This document shows positions 7,511 to 17,310 of a DNA stretch of 32,826 nt, piece after piece; the first letter of the stretch is position 1; every line of letters begins with the position of its first letter. Source of the DNA: Acidobacteriaceae bacterium. GTDB lineage: Bacteria; Acidobacteriota; Terriglobia; Terriglobales; Acidobacteriaceae. A program made the translations under genes and the position numbers. The notes under the pieces are model-generated. The model did no database searches. It was not told the DNA's origin and saw nothing but the letters and a program-made list of their open reading frames with translations. Location: positions 25,299 through 58,124 of the forward strand of contig PMAT01000114.1 in the NCBI GenBank assembly GCA_003152695.1, in the 5' to 3' direction.

Positions 7511-7519
7511 GTGGCTGCA

Positions 7520-9448
<1,929 letters not shown>

Positions 9449-9475
9449 CTAGCAGCTAGCAATTGGCAGCTAGTT
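9449..9475. repeat. Heptad array after dnaK
   Basis: CTAGCAG, CTAGCAA, TTGGCAG, CTAG units begin right after the dnaK TAA codon. This is a short member of the heptad family found at other gene ends. Confidence 0.65.
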
Positions 9476-9485
9476 TTTCGAGTAT

Positions 9486-9503
9486 GGGGCGCGCAAGCGC
9501 CCC
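9486..9503 (+). terminator. GNRA-tetraloop hairpin downstream of dnaK
   Basis: A perfect 7-bp stem GGGGCGC / GCGCCCC closes a GCAA tetraloop 38 nt after the dnaK stop. No U-tract follows, so it is not a standard intrinsic terminator. It may instead stabilise the dnaK 3' end or mark an mRNA processing point between dnaK and the downstream genes. Confidence 0.4.
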
Positions 9504-9536
9504 TGCTCACAGGAGTTCGTGAGCGGCCATGGAACG

Positions 9537-9663
9537 TGTCATCCTGAGCGAGGACTCGATTAAAAGATCGCGTCCGAGTCGAAGGACCCCTATAGCGGGG
9601 CAAATATTTTCGCAGCGATAGGGGCCCCTCGACTCCTCGCTGCGCTCGTCGCTCGGGATGACA
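9537..9663. repeat. Dispersed repeat, second copy of the TGTCATCCTGAGCG family
   Basis: It begins TGTCATCCTGAGCG (9537-9550) and ends CGCTCGGGATGACA, so the terminal inverted repeats have one mismatch. It shares the CGAAGGACCCCTATAGC and CTCGACTCCTCGC blocks with the 2111-2293 copy but is 127 bp. It fills most of the 312-bp gap between dnaK and the next small gene. Confidence 0.85.
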
Positions 9664-9760
9664 ACTCAACGAGGGTCGTAGCGGTCGAAGGCAGCGTTGG
9701 CCTCCGACAACCGATCTCTTGGTTCTGCGAAAAGCGAACAGCGAAAGGCGTGTATTAAAC

Positions 9761-9946
9761 GTGCGATTTGAAGTGAACGGTCAGTCCTACATGTTAAGTT
9801 TCAACAACGACGACGGACGGTGGTACTTGATCACCGCCGGCGCCGACGGCCGGATGAAAGCCATTCCGGTAATCAGCGATGAATTTGGTTTTGTCCCGCG
9901 CGACGTCATTCCGATGGGCGACGGCGGACAGGCAAGCATTAACTGA
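9761..9946 (+). CDS. Small hypothetical protein (61 aa) in the dnaK-dnaJ interval
   Basis: I do not recognise a named family. From GTG 9761 the product is 61 aa: [20 protein letters not shown], then [20 protein letters not shown] and [20 protein letters not shown]. It looks like a compact beta-rich single domain without Cys, signal peptide or membrane segment. The even composition and clean end argue for a real gene. The frame is open upstream to a TTG at 9719, but that part ([13 protein letters not shown]) looks non-native. A GAAAGG lies 13 nt before the GTG, a little far. It is followed 13 bp later by the 275-aa gene, so the two may be co-transcribed. A stress role is only implied by position. 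Confidence 0.65.
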   Translation: MRFEVNGQSYMLSFNNDDGRWYLITAGADGRMKAIPVISDEFGFVPRDVIPMGDGGQASIN

Positions 9947-9959
9947 GCAGGAGAGAAGA

Positions 9960-10787
9960 ATGGGTGAGCCGCTCGATAGAACAAACCGCGTGTTCGTCCA
10001 GTTGACCACATTTGATAAGGCGCTACCCGCTCTTGAAGATGTCATTATTGAGTATTCAGAGGGGTCTATAGTTGGTCGAGTTAGGGATGGATCCTATCGA
10101 TCACGAACTAGCGTCAGGAACTCGGGTGGCCAACTGAGATGCTCCAATCCTGCGTGTAGACGGGGTGGCTACGAATTGGACTTCGATATTCACGACATGG
10201 TTCGCAATAAGCTGGTCAGCAAGAGATTTGTGAAACACTGTCCCGGAGACGAGGGATCTCCGAAGGGGCGCCGACCCGGGCGTACTTGTCTCAACTCGAT
10301 GGATGGACGTATCACGCTCATCTATAAGCCAGAGCTTGTTCCGGAACGCATCAAGATTAAGGATCGCCTGACACGGATCGCTTTCGAAAAATGTAGGGGA
10401 TGCTCTGACTACGTGCCGCTCGTTCCTCTGCAAGAAGCAGGCCGCTTCGGTTGCGGGGAGCACATATTTGAACTCTTGCCTGATGGAAAGTTAAAGGTTT
10501 TGAAGGCTGGATCTCACTGGTGGCCGAAACAGGACGAAATACTGGATGCAGTGAAGACTCAAGCCACTGTCGAACTCGAGTGCTTATTATTGTCACGTGA
10601 GGATATCGACACCTTCATTGGCGGGTCCGCATCACCGGAAACCAAAGAGCTAGTCGAGCGCTGCCTGGAAGGCGAAATTCCCGTGCTCGCCAAAGCGGAT
10701 GGCGCGTATGAACGATTGTCATCGGTGGGTGGCGCAGCCAGACTAGAGCGACTGAAACCTGAAACGATTCGGCGAATCTGCGCCTAA
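9960..10787 (+). CDS. Cysteine-rich protein of unknown function inside the heat-shock locus
   Basis: I do not recognise this 275-aa protein. It starts at ATG 9960, six nt after an AGGAGA; the open frame upstream overlaps the preceding gene and is ignored. Cysteines cluster as C61-x4-C66, C94 and C110, then C145-x2-C148 and C165. This suggests one or two structural zinc sites (RCSNPAC, KHCPGDEG, KCRGCSDY, RFGCGEH). No catalytic motif, signal peptide or membrane segment is evident. Codon use is visibly more A/T-tolerant than in dnaK and dnaJ (TTATTATTG, ATA and AGA codons occur), hinting at later acquisition. It stops 12 nt before dnaJ, so it is probably co-transcribed with it. A link to protein quality control is inference from position only. 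Confidence 0.75.
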   Translation: MGEPLDRTNRVFVQLTTFDKALPALEDVIIEYSEGSIVGRVRDGSYRSRTSVRNSGGQLRCSNPACRRGGYELDFDIHDMVRNKLVSKRFVKHCPGDEGSPKGRRPGRTCLNSMDGRITLIYKPELVPERIKIKDRLTRIAFEKCRGCSDYVPLVPLQEAGRFGCGEHIFELLPDGKLKVLKAGSHWWPKQDEILDAVKTQATVELECLLLSREDIDTFIGGSASPETKELVERCLEGEIPVLAKADGAYERLSSVGGAARLERLKPETIRRICA

Positions 10788-10799
10788 GCGACCTCCGTC

Positions 10800-12038
10800 A
10801 TGCCAACCACGCCCAACAAAGACAAAGACTACTACGGCATCCTCGGGGTCAAGAAGACTGCCTCGGCGGACGACATCCGCAAGGCGTTTCGCAAGTTGGC
10901 GCGCAAGTATCACCCCGACGTGAATCCCGGCGACAAGTCTGCCGAGGAGAAGTTCAAGACGCTCTCCGAGGCCAACGACGTCCTCAGCGATCCCAAGAAG
11001 CGCAAGATCTACGACCAGGTTGGGTTCTACTCCGACAACATCGACGCGGCGACGGCGGAAGCCTACGCGCGCGGCGGTGGCCAGGCAGCAAGCCCCTTCG
11101 GTGGCGGCGCGGGCGGAGGCGGAACCCGCACCTATACCCAGGAAGTTCCGTTCGACTTCGGCGGCTTCGACTTCAATGACTACGTTGAGGGCGCGGGTGC
11201 GGCCGGCCGCAAAGGCGGCGGTGGCGGATTCCGCGACATCTTCTCCGGCATGTTCGGTGGCGGCCGCGAGGCGCCGATGACGCGGCCCGAGGCGGGCGAG
11301 GATCTCGAATACCAGGTGAACGTCGGCTTCTGGCAGGCGATCAAGGGCACCGAGATGCAGCTCACCATTCCCCGCCGCGATTTGTGCACCAACTGCCACG
11401 GCCAGGGCTTTCTTGAGCGCCCCGGCCAGTGCCCCGAGTGCCACGGTAAGGGACAGATCACGCAGAAGAGCGGCAGCATGAAATTTAACGTGGTGTGCCC
11501 GCGCTGCGGCGGCAGCGGCAAGGACCGCACCGTGTGCCCGGTTTGCCACGGTGACGGCCGCATCGAGCACAGTGACGTGCTGAAGGTCCGCATCAAACCG
11601 GGAACGCGCGACGGCCAGCGCATCCGCCTGCCGGGCCGCGGCAACGCCGGGACCATGGGCGCACCCGCGGGCGATCTCTACATCATCGTGCGGGTGGGCG
11701 AGCATCCGGTGTTCAAGCGCGAGGGGGACGACATTCATCTCACTGTGCCGGCGAGCGTCAGCGAAGCCGCGCTGGGCGCCAAGATCGAGGTGCCGACCAT
11801 CGATGGCCGGGCGCTGCTGAAGATTCCGCCGGGCACGCAATCCGGGCAAAAGCTGCGCCTGCGGGAAAAAGGCGTTCCTTCGGCGGTCAAGGAGGGCGCA
11901 CGCGGCGACGAGATTGTCGAAATCAAGCTGGTGCCTCCCAAGGTCAGCGACGAGCGCTCGAAGGAAATCTTGCGCGAGCTGGCAAAGCTGAATCCCGAAG
12001 ATCCGCGGGAGCAATTATGGAAGCAAATCGGCAGTTAG
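10800..12038 (+). CDS. dnaJ: Chaperone protein DnaJ (Hsp40)
   Basis: Type I Hsp40 co-chaperone that delivers substrates to DnaK and stimulates its ATPase. The product is 412 aa. The J-domain carries the essential HPD at residues 38-40 ([11 protein letters not shown]). A long Gly/Phe/Ala-rich linker follows (about 85-160, including AGGGGTRTY and [17 protein letters not shown]). The zinc region has all four CxxCxGxG repeats: [32 protein letters not shown]. The two beta-barrel substrate domains complete it ([19 protein letters not shown] is the second). There is no clear Shine-Dalgarno site; translation may be coupled to the gene 12 nt upstream. The stop codon TAG is part of the heptad array that follows. 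hspR comes next. Confidence 0.97.
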   Translation: MPTTPNKDKDYYGILGVKKTASADDIRKAFRKLARKYHPDVNPGDKSAEEKFKTLSEANDVLSDPKKRKIYDQVGFYSDNIDAATAEAYARGGGQAASPFGGGAGGGGTRTYTQEVPFDFGGFDFNDYVEGAGAAGRKGGGGGFRDIFSGMFGGGREAPMTRPEAGEDLEYQVNVGFWQAIKGTEMQLTIPRRDLCTNCHGQGFLERPGQCPECHGKGQITQKSGSMKFNVVCPRCGGSGKDRTVCPVCHGDGRIEHSDVLKVRIKPGTRDGQRIRLPGRGNAGTMGAPAGDLYIIVRVGEHPVFKREGDDIHLTVPASVSEAALGAKIEVPTIDGRALLKIPPGTQSGQKLRLREKGVPSAVKEGARGDEIVEIKLVPPKVSDERSKEILRELAKLNPEDPREQLWKQIGS

Positions 12039-12103
12039 CATTTAGCACTCAGCATTTGGCAGTTCGGTCTTGGCCAATTGCTAAGTGCTAACTGCTGAGT
12101 GCC
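12030..12103. repeat. Inverted heptad element between dnaJ and hspR
   Basis: The left arm starts at 12030 (GGCAGTTAGCATTTAGC...) and the right arm is at about 12072-12103 (GGCCAATTGCTAAGTGC...TGAGTGCC). They are imperfect inverted repeats around a ~9-bp core, so the RNA could form a long hairpin. The dnaJ stop codon (12036-12038) is inside the left arm. The element lies within a presumed transcript between dnaJ and hspR and could attenuate hspR expression. Confidence 0.8.
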
Positions 12104-12118
12104 GCCTCGGAGAGCATT

Positions 12119-12511
12119 ATGGCCAAGCGCAAGAAACAAGGCGCGTACATGATCAGCGCGGTGGCGGAGATGTACGACATCCATCCGCAGACGTTGCGCC
12201 TGTATGAACGCGAAGGCCTGCTGAAGCCGTCGCGCACCGAAGGCAACACGCGCCTCTATACCGACGAAGATATCGAGCGCCTGGAACTGATCCTGTCGCT
12301 GGCGCGCGACCTGGGAGTGAACATCTCGGGCATCGCCATCATTCTGCAAATGCGCGAGCGCATGGACGAAATGCAGCGCCAGATGGCGGGCTTCGTCAGC
12401 TACGTGCGCAACGAGGTGATGGCGCGCGCGCAAAACGCCGATCCCAGCCGCGGGGCCCTGGTGCCGCTGCGGCGCGGCATCGTCATCAAGCCGGAGAAGA
12501 AGAAACAGTAG
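12119..12511 (+). CDS. hspR: HspR-type MerR-family heat-shock repressor
   Basis: Transcriptional repressor of the MerR fold that binds HAIR operators and represses dnaK-type operons, with DnaK often acting as co-repressor. The product is 130 aa. The winged helix-turn-helix is at about residues 10-55: AYMISAVAEMYDIHPQTLRL then YEREGLLKPSRTEGNTRLYT. The QTLRxYExxGLxxPxR signature is diagnostic of HspR within MerR proteins. An amphipathic coiled-coil helix for dimerisation follows (RERMDEMQRQMAGF), then a basic tail (VIKPEKKKQ). There are no metal-binding Cys. A CGGAGAG lies just before the ATG. Its position after dnaK and dnaJ, and the HAIR element at 7405-7425, support autogenous control. Confidence 0.92.
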   Translation: MAKRKKQGAYMISAVAEMYDIHPQTLRLYEREGLLKPSRTEGNTRLYTDEDIERLELILSLARDLGVNISGIAIILQMRERMDEMQRQMAGFVSYVRNEVMARAQNADPSRGALVPLRRGIVIKPEKKKQ

Positions 12512-12536
12512 CCAGTTGTCAGTAGTCAGTGGTCAA
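12506..12536. repeat. Short heptad array at the hspR stop codon
   Basis: CAGTAGC, CAGTTGT, CAGTAGT, CAGTGGT are 7-bp units. The first contains the hspR TAG stop codon (12509-12511). Confidence 0.65.
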
Positions 12537-12575
12537 ACGCCTGCTCTACCGAATCGCAGGCGGCCCACTGCACTG

Positions 12576-14180
12576 TCACAACAGCCCGTACTTGACAACC
12601 TGGTTCTCGGCCCCGACGTAGACGCTTCCGTCCGCGATGGTCGGGACGGTGAACTTCACGGCCAGCCCCACGCGGTCGCGGTTTGGGTTCTGCTCGGAGT
12701 TGTACAGCTCGGTCCCCAGGTTGGTAGCGTCGTAGGCGCGCAATACCGCGTTGCCTCCTCCATAGGTGTCGTTCTCAATGATCCAGACGATTCCATTGTT
12801 TGTGCCATTGGACGAGACCGACGGAGTGGAGCCAGGAAAGTTGAAGTACTCCGGAGAGGCGGAGGTGGAACCGGTGGAAAGCTGCTGCGCGTGAGGATCG
12901 AAGGCGAAAGCTCTCAGGTGATCGTTGGAGCCGCCAAAATAAGCCGTGTTGTTCCAGAACGCGGGAGCGCCCCAAATGCCGCCAATCGCGTACGGGATGG
13001 TTTGCACGATCTGGCTGTCGTTGCCCGCGTGGAAGTGTCCCATATTGTCTCGGTTCACCAGATCGATAGTGCCTTCTTTGCCGACCTGTATCAGCAGGTG
13101 GGGATAGGGCGTACCCGGCTGATCGGGAAGAAGCAGGGCGCCGCCGGAGCCGAAGTCGGAGTCGTTCTGATCCAAGGTGTGCTGGTTCCAGGGAGTGAAA
13201 TAGTCGCGCAGAGAGAATGATCCGCCGGCGCTCAGCCAAGCCAGGCGGAGAACGCTGTCCCCGAAATCTGTGCCTGCGTCGAAGTGACCGTTGCCGGTCG
13301 CAGCATAGATCGATCCCCCGGAATCAGCTGCCGGACCGGCGCCGCCGCCCCAGAAGCCGCCTTCGTAACCATTCGGGGTGTCCACATAAAGGCCGGTACG
13401 AGCCAGATTCGATTCGCTGAACGACATCACATAGCCGTGATAACTGCCGAGGTCGCAATGCGAGGCCCAGGCAATGACGACCTGTCCCCTCAGCACCAGC
13501 AACGCCGAACGCTGCCCTTCCACCAGCGGGTCAAAAGTGAGAATGCCCCCGACGGAGCCGGTACCGTTGCCCGGTGACGTGGCGGTAATGCGAACCGGCG
13601 CCAGTTTGTCTTGGCCCGTCTTGATGTCGAGTGCATGCAAGGTCTGATAGAACGAAGTGATGTGGGTTACGGTGTCATACTGTTTCGTCTTGGCAACCAG
13701 GTACATAGTACCGCTGGTGGCATCGATTGCCGGGGTCCCGCTGATGCCAATCTCGGGGACCATGTCGCCACAATTCACGTCGCCGCTGGAGACGGGACTG
13801 ATCACGTAGCGGAATCCAAGCGAGGCAAGAAGATTGGTGTGCCAAAGTTGCTGTCCACTGGTCACGTCGAAGGCATAAACCTGATCGTGCTCGGTGGCGA
13901 TGAACAACACGTTGTGCGAGGTCCCGCCAATCGTGAGGCCCGGCACGTAGAGCGGCTGAGCATAAACGAAGCCCTGCACCGCAAACGTCGCGCGCTTACC
14001 GAACGATTGCGTCCTTACATTCGACACAGTAAGGACCGTTTCCTGCGAGTTGGAACCCGAGCGGTAATTGTCGTTGTGATACGTGGGGACAGCAACCTGC
14101 GCCATCACGACGGTAGAACTTAGGAACAACCACGCGGCCAAGCAGCCACAGCGCAATACACCGGAACACATGTTCTTCAT
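12576..14180 (-). CDS. Secreted PQQ-like beta-propeller protein
   Basis: Predicted exported beta-propeller of the PQQ-like/quinoprotein-repeat type, 534 aa. A signal peptide is visible (CLAAWLFLSSTVVMAQ, cut after about residue 28). The mature part starts VAVPTYHNDNYRSGSN, a pattern I associate with large secreted acidobacterial proteins. Blade-like repeats recur: VLFIATEHDQVYAFDVTSG, then YAATGNGHFD, AYFGGSNDHLRAFAFD and GSVYVGAENQVVKYGLL. I see no dehydrogenase active-site signature, so enzymatic activity is not claimed; it may bind ligands or act as a scaffold. The start is ATG 14180 with AGGAGA 11 nt upstream; an open stretch of 67 codons upstream is non-native. The TPR gene lies upstream on the same strand. 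Confidence 0.8.
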   Translation of the reverse strand: MKNMCSGVLRCGCLAAWLFLSSTVVMAQVAVPTYHNDNYRSGSNSQETVLTVSNVRTQSFGKRATFAVQGFVYAQPLYVPGLTIGGTSHNVLFIATEHDQVYAFDVTSGQQLWHTNLLASLGFRYVISPVSSGDVNCGDMVPEIGISGTPAIDATSGTMYLVAKTKQYDTVTHITSFYQTLHALDIKTGQDKLAPVRITATSPGNGTGSVGGILTFDPLVEGQRSALLVLRGQVVIAWASHCDLGSYHGYVMSFSESNLARTGLYVDTPNGYEGGFWGGGAGPAADSGGSIYAATGNGHFDAGTDFGDSVLRLAWLSAGGSFSLRDYFTPWNQHTLDQNDSDFGSGGALLLPDQPGTPYPHLLIQVGKEGTIDLVNRDNMGHFHAGNDSQIVQTIPYAIGGIWGAPAFWNNTAYFGGSNDHLRAFAFDPHAQQLSTGSTSASPEYFNFPGSTPSVSSNGTNNGIVWIIENDTYGGGNAVLRAYDATNLGTELYNSEQNPNRDRVGLAVKFTVPTIADGSVYVGAENQVVKYGLL

Positions 14181-14342
14181 AGCAACCGAGGTCTCCTGTG
14201 CGAAAGTAGCCTGAGGGAAGAGAGGCGATATTATCCCACAAAAGCCAGCGCATACAACGGCTTTCTCTGGAATCGTGCATCTGGGGGCGGATTCGAAGGA
14301 CCCGGATACCGCAAGATCACCCGGTCGCCGCCTGGTAAAGCG

Positions 14343-14392
14343 GCAATTGGAACTGGCGACTGGCGACTGGCTACTGACCACTGCCTACTGCT
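14343..14392. repeat. Heptad array (ACTGGCG type) at the TPR gene stop codon
   Basis: The 7-bp units GAACTGG, CGACTGG, CGACTGG, CTACTGA, CCACTGC, CTACTGC end in the stop codon of the minus-strand TPR gene (CTA at 14385-14387). It lies between that gene and the PQQ-like gene. Confidence 0.75.
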
Positions 14393-14942
14393 TTTTCAGC
14401 TTGTCCACTTCTTCCCTGGCCCGCTTGGCGTAAGGTCCATCGGGCAGGATCTTCAAGTAGGCTTGGTAATTTTCCACGGCGCCGGCCTTGTCGCCGGTCT
14501 TATTCAACACCTCTGCCAGTTTGAAGGTGGCCTCGGCATCGTGGGGCTTGTACTCCAGCGCCTCACGGTAGCGGCTGATGGCCGCGGGATAATTTTGCTT
14601 GACCTTGAAGTAGAAGTCGCCGATCTCCACATCCTTCATCGCCCGCATGGGACTGTAGGGGGTGAATTCATCGACATCACTAGCGTTGTTTCCCAGTTCC
14701 GCTTCGGGATGCTTTTTGGCATCGTCGGCGGGAGGCGAGACGTCGATCTGCGTCTGCTTGCTGGAGCTTTCTCCGGCAGGGACGTTGTCGGAGCGCGGCG
14801 GATTCCTGCGGTTGTCTTTAGGTGGCGGCGCCGACCTATCGGTGGGGACCTGTTCGACCGGCTGCTGATCTTGCGCGCTGGCAGCTCCGGTAAACCAGAC
14901 ACAAAGTATGGCGAGAATCAGATAACGCAAACGCACTCCCAT
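14385..14942 (-). CDS. Exported tetratricopeptide-repeat protein
   Basis: Predicted exported 185-aa protein with a signal peptide (LRYLILAILCVWFTGAASAQ). A long disordered Pro/Ser/Asp-rich segment follows (residues ~25-95). Two TPR-like helical hairpins then occupy about residues 104-180: DFYFKVKQNYPAAISRYREA, LEYKPHDAEATFKLAEVLNK, and GAVENYQAYLKILPDGPYA. TPR hairpins of this kind, at BamD-like length, act as protein-protein adaptors in the periplasm, but there is no lipobox and I would not call it BamD. The partner is unknown. Its last codons (AAAAAGCAG then TAG) merge with a heptad array. Confidence 0.75.
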   Translation of the reverse strand: MGVRLRYLILAILCVWFTGAASAQDQQPVEQVPTDRSAPPPKDNRRNPPRSDNVPAGESSSKQTQIDVSPPADDAKKHPEAELGNNASDVDEFTPYSPMRAMKDVEIGDFYFKVKQNYPAAISRYREALEYKPHDAEATFKLAEVLNKTGDKAGAVENYQAYLKILPDGPYAKRAREEVDKLKKQ

Positions 14943-14994
14943 ATTCTATTGCAACCCGGAAACCCTGTTGAGGACTCGCTGATCGGATGGCCAC

Positions 14995-15438
14995 TCACTT
15001 TCGCCGGATGTGCAGCACCTTCTGTACTTCGGCGACCACGTCGCCGGCTTCATCTTTCACCTCGACCAGGAATGTCGGCTCGTACTTTTCCTGGAGTTTG
15101 AGCTTTTCGCGAATCTCGTCGAGTTGCGCGTCGGTCAAGCGAAACTCGGCCTTGACGCTTCCCTTCCCGGGTTTGCGGAAGCGGATGCTGGCGGCTTTGT
15201 CCCAGACAATATAATCGCGGCCCAGGTTTTCCATCAGCATCAGCATGTAGAAGGGGTCGGCCATGGAGTACAGCGATCCCCCATAGTGCGTGCCGACGTA
15301 GTTGCGGTTCCAGAAACGCAACTTCATTTCGACATCGACGGCCCGGTTGGAGCGCCAGCGCACGCGGATTCCCGCGCCGCAAAACGGCGGCCAGATGTTG
15401 ATGGCGCGAAGCATGAATCGTTGCAGTTTCGTAGCCAT
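14995..15438 (-). CDS. DUF4442 hotdog-fold protein (thioesterase-like)
   Basis: This 147-aa protein belongs to the DUF4442 group of hotdog-fold proteins, related to acyl-CoA/ACP thioesterases. The hotdog helix signature is [19 protein letters not shown], with the conserved Gly-Gly and Asp near residues 53-61. A beta-rich part follows ([18 protein letters not shown], then [20 protein letters not shown]). It has no signal peptide, so it is cytoplasmic. A fatty-acyl or lipid-related substrate is implied by the family but not shown here. The gene lies 52 bp upstream of the TPR gene on the same strand, and the two may be transcribed together. Confidence 0.8.
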   Translation of the reverse strand: MATKLQRFMLRAINIWPPFCGAGIRVRWRSNRAVDVEMKLRFWNRNYVGTHYGGSLYSMADPFYMLMLMENLGRDYIVWDKAASIRFRKPGKGSVKAEFRLTDAQLDEIREKLKLQEKYEPTFLVEVKDEAGDVVAEVQKVLHIRRK

Positions 15439-15555
15439 GGATTAGAAAGATGATAGACCGCGGAGCAGGTTTCGATAGAACAGCCCAAGAAATTGAAGAG
15501 AGTCTGCCGCCGGTTGACGAGATACTGGAAAAAGCGCTGCAACAGGGAGAAACAG

Positions 15556-15602
15556 CAGATCCCTCCGCTCGGTCGCCGCGCGACCTCGTCGGGATGACAA
15601 AA
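15556..15602. repeat. Partial fragment of the GGGATGACA repeat family
   Basis: GATCCCTCCGCTCGG followed by CCTCGTCGGGATGACAAA resembles the right end of the TGTCATCC-type repeats, but no matching left end is visible. It is probably a decayed copy in the 341-bp gap between the DUF4442 gene and the OmpA-family gene. The same gap holds a repeat-like GGCTGAAGCCACGCACC stretch (about 15623-15640) and the two hairpins listed separately. Confidence 0.5.
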
Positions 15603-15649
15603 ATGAAGGGATTCAACGGCGCGGCTGAAGCCACGCACCTTCATATCAG

Positions 15650-15687
15650 CGGGAAAATAAAAAAGGCCGTCCGCTATGGACGGCCTT
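15650..15687 (-). terminator. Rho-independent terminator (minus strand)
   Basis: A perfect 8-bp stem GGCCGTCC / GGACGGCC (15665-15685) with a 5-nt loop. Read on the minus strand it is followed by a T-rich tract (TTTTTTATTTT). It ends the transcript of the OmpA-family gene, about 95 nt after its stop. Confidence 0.85.
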
Positions 15688-15737
15688 CCTCGGATGGGCG
15701 GCTTTGTCCACCGACTCCTCAAGGAGAAGAACTTTCA

Positions 15738-15764
15738 GCGCGGTCGATCCCCCCTCGACCGCGC
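15738..15764 (-). terminator. Strong hairpin directly after the OmpA-family gene
   Basis: A perfect 10-bp stem GCGCGGTCGA / TCGACCGCGC with a C-rich (G-rich on the minus strand) 7-nt loop lies 15 nt past the stop codon. There is no U-run. With the canonical terminator 50 nt further on it forms a double hairpin, possibly a 3'-end stabiliser. Confidence 0.55.
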
Positions 15765-15779
15765 CTCTTCCCCGGGTCA

Positions 15780-16526
15780 TTACTGCTGTTGCGTTTGCTG
15801 CGTCTGACCAGAGGAACTCGGCTGCGCGGATGAAGCCGACTCCGTCGCGTTGTTCGTCATCAGCGTGATATCCACGCGGCGGTTCTTGGCCCGGCCGCCA
15901 GCGCTGGCGTTCGTGGCCACGGGATTGTCCTTGCCCAGACCAATCAGAAAAATCTTGTGCGCCGGGACATTGTGCTTCTGCGCCATGTACTGGATGACGG
16001 CGTCGGCGCGGCGCTGGCTGAGTTGGTAGTTATAGTCGGCCGGCCCGGTCGAATCGGTGTAGCCTTCCACCTGAACGATGTAGTGCCTCTGACTGCCGAA
16101 CTGCTCCGCGAATTCGTCGAGCGCCTGCTTGTCCTTGCGCGTCAGCTCCGCCTTGTCGAAGCCGAACAAAACCGTGGTGTCGTTGACCGGCTTGTAGTTG
16201 TCCAGATTCTCAACTGTGCCCGCCAGGCTGGTGACGCGATGCGAGGCCTGGGTCGCGTTCTGATTGGCCTGGTCGGCAGCCTGACCTGCAGCCAAGGCTT
16301 TCTGATCGGCGGCGTCAGCCTGCGACTTCGCCTGCTGAATGCCCTGCTGGGCGCGCGCGTCGGTGTCGCGGATGTCGTAAGTATTTTTCGCGGTCAGATC
16401 ATCTAATTCGTTGACCTTGTTTACTGTCGGCGTGACTTCGTTGCGTACGTAGTTCTTGGTGGCACAGCCGAGGGTAAACGGCAGGCTGCCAACCACCAGC
16501 GCTGCGGTGAGGGTAAATCGATTCAT
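15780..16526 (-). CDS. OmpA-family (Pal-like) lipoprotein, peptidoglycan-binding
   Basis: Predicted outer-membrane lipoprotein of 248 aa that anchors the envelope to peptidoglycan. The signal peptide ends in a lipobox-like TLGC with Cys21 as the lipid site. The +2 residue is Ala, consistent with outer-membrane sorting. Residues ~30-105 form an Ala/Gln-rich heptad helix (KSQADAADQKALAAGQAAD), probably a trimeric or dimeric Lpp-like coiled coil. The OmpA C-terminal domain follows at ~115-225: VLFGFDKAELTRKDKQAL, VEGYTDSTGPADYNYQLSQR, then GRAKNRRVDITL. The diaminopimelate-binding Asp/Arg pattern is kept (TDSTG, NRRVDI). A Gln/Ser-rich tail ends it. The start is ATG 16526, with AAGGAG 8 nt upstream. 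Two hairpins follow the stop. Confidence 0.92.
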   Translation of the reverse strand: MNRFTLTAALVVGSLPFTLGCATKNYVRNEVTPTVNKVNELDDLTAKNTYDIRDTDARAQQGIQQAKSQADAADQKALAAGQAADQANQNATQASHRVTSLAGTVENLDNYKPVNDTTVLFGFDKAELTRKDKQALDEFAEQFGSQRHYIVQVEGYTDSTGPADYNYQLSQRRADAVIQYMAQKHNVPAHKIFLIGLGKDNPVATNASAGGRAKNRRVDITLMTNNATESASSAQPSSSGQTQQTQQQ

Positions 16527-16733
16527 AGGATAAGCTCCTTGCAAACCTTAGGCGGCGGCGTTCGACCACTGGCCGCCTGAGAACAAATGAGCAACCATAC
16601 TGCCAATGCCGGGTATTTATGGCCGGAAGAGAAATCCTTTTAATTCAATGGGTTGGGAGAAGCGGCGGAGCAGCCGGTTCGCGCCCCGAGACGGGACCGG
16701 ATAATCCTGACGCGGAGAGTAGAATTTTTACCA

Positions 16734-17264
16734 GTGATCAACTTCGACAGCTCTCGGATCGCACTGTTGCTAATTGCGCTCGCTCCAGCATTCTGCTTTG
16801 CAGAAACTGAAAAAGCGGGGCAGGCTCCAGCAGTATTGACCTACTCCGCAGAGTCGTCCTCACATCCGAGTGCGATAGTTCTGAAGGCGCCGAGCGGAAA
16901 AGCGTACCGCCTCTCATTGGTTCCGGACCACGATATTCGGAACCACGTCGTTGTTCTGGAGCTTGTACTCCAGAAGAGGGCTGGGAGGAATGATGCGAAT
17001 CTCTTGGACTGGACGGGAAAGCTGCACGGCTATCAACCATATTCCTTTGCAGCATCCGATTTCGCACGCGGCGCTCAGGACTCGATCTACGGCGAGGAGA
17101 GAGTAATTGAATTACGTAAGCTGGGAATGCGGATGCGCGTTAAGGTCGTTGCAGTAAAGGTTGAGCCAACAACGAAAAACCCTTCAGAATCTCTGCCGTA
17201 CCAGTTCGATGAATTAACGCTTCATATTACGACACAAAGTCTAGCCGGAGGGGCTTCCCGTTAG
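16734..17264 (+). CDS. Exported protein of unknown function
   Basis: I do not recognise a family. From GTG 16734 the protein is 176 aa. It begins with a clear signal peptide (SSRIALLLIALAPAFCFA, cut before ETEK), which is why I choose this start over the ATG 27 codons upstream. The mature part looks beta-rich: AVLTYSAESSSHPSAIVLKA, then PDHDIRNHVVVLELVLQKR and YEL-type strands; a conserved-looking WTGKLHGYQPYSFAASDF occurs mid-protein. There are no cysteines in the mature part and no membrane segment, so it is probably periplasmic. A GGAG lies about 16 nt before the GTG, which is weak. It ends 46 bp before uvrC on the same strand; a shared transcript is possible but a functional link is unlikely. 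Confidence 0.6.
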   Translation: MINFDSSRIALLLIALAPAFCFAETEKAGQAPAVLTYSAESSSHPSAIVLKAPSGKAYRLSLVPDHDIRNHVVVLELVLQKRAGRNDANLLDWTGKLHGYQPYSFAASDFARGAQDSIYGEERVIELRKLGMRMRVKVVAVKVEPTTKNPSESLPYQFDELTLHITTQSLAGGASR

Positions 17265-17310
17265 TCGGACAGCTTCGTCGGCGCGGCCTAGCCTACACCG
17301 TGGGATCCAA

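Noticed and set aside
7405-7519. CIRCE element (HrcA site) upstream of dnaK
   Set aside because: TTAGCACTC-N9-GAGTGCTAA is not present. The only inverted repeat is HAIR-type. TTAGCACT-like strings elsewhere belong to the heptad arrays.
10743-12014. 423-aa antisense ORF over dnaJ
   Set aside because: It overlaps a motif-complete dnaJ, and its Ala/Leu/Arg-rich sequence has no recognisable fold.
15450-15833. 127-aa plus-strand ORF in the gap before the OmpA-family gene
   Set aside because: It reads through a repeat fragment, the terminator stem and the second hairpin, so it is not coding.
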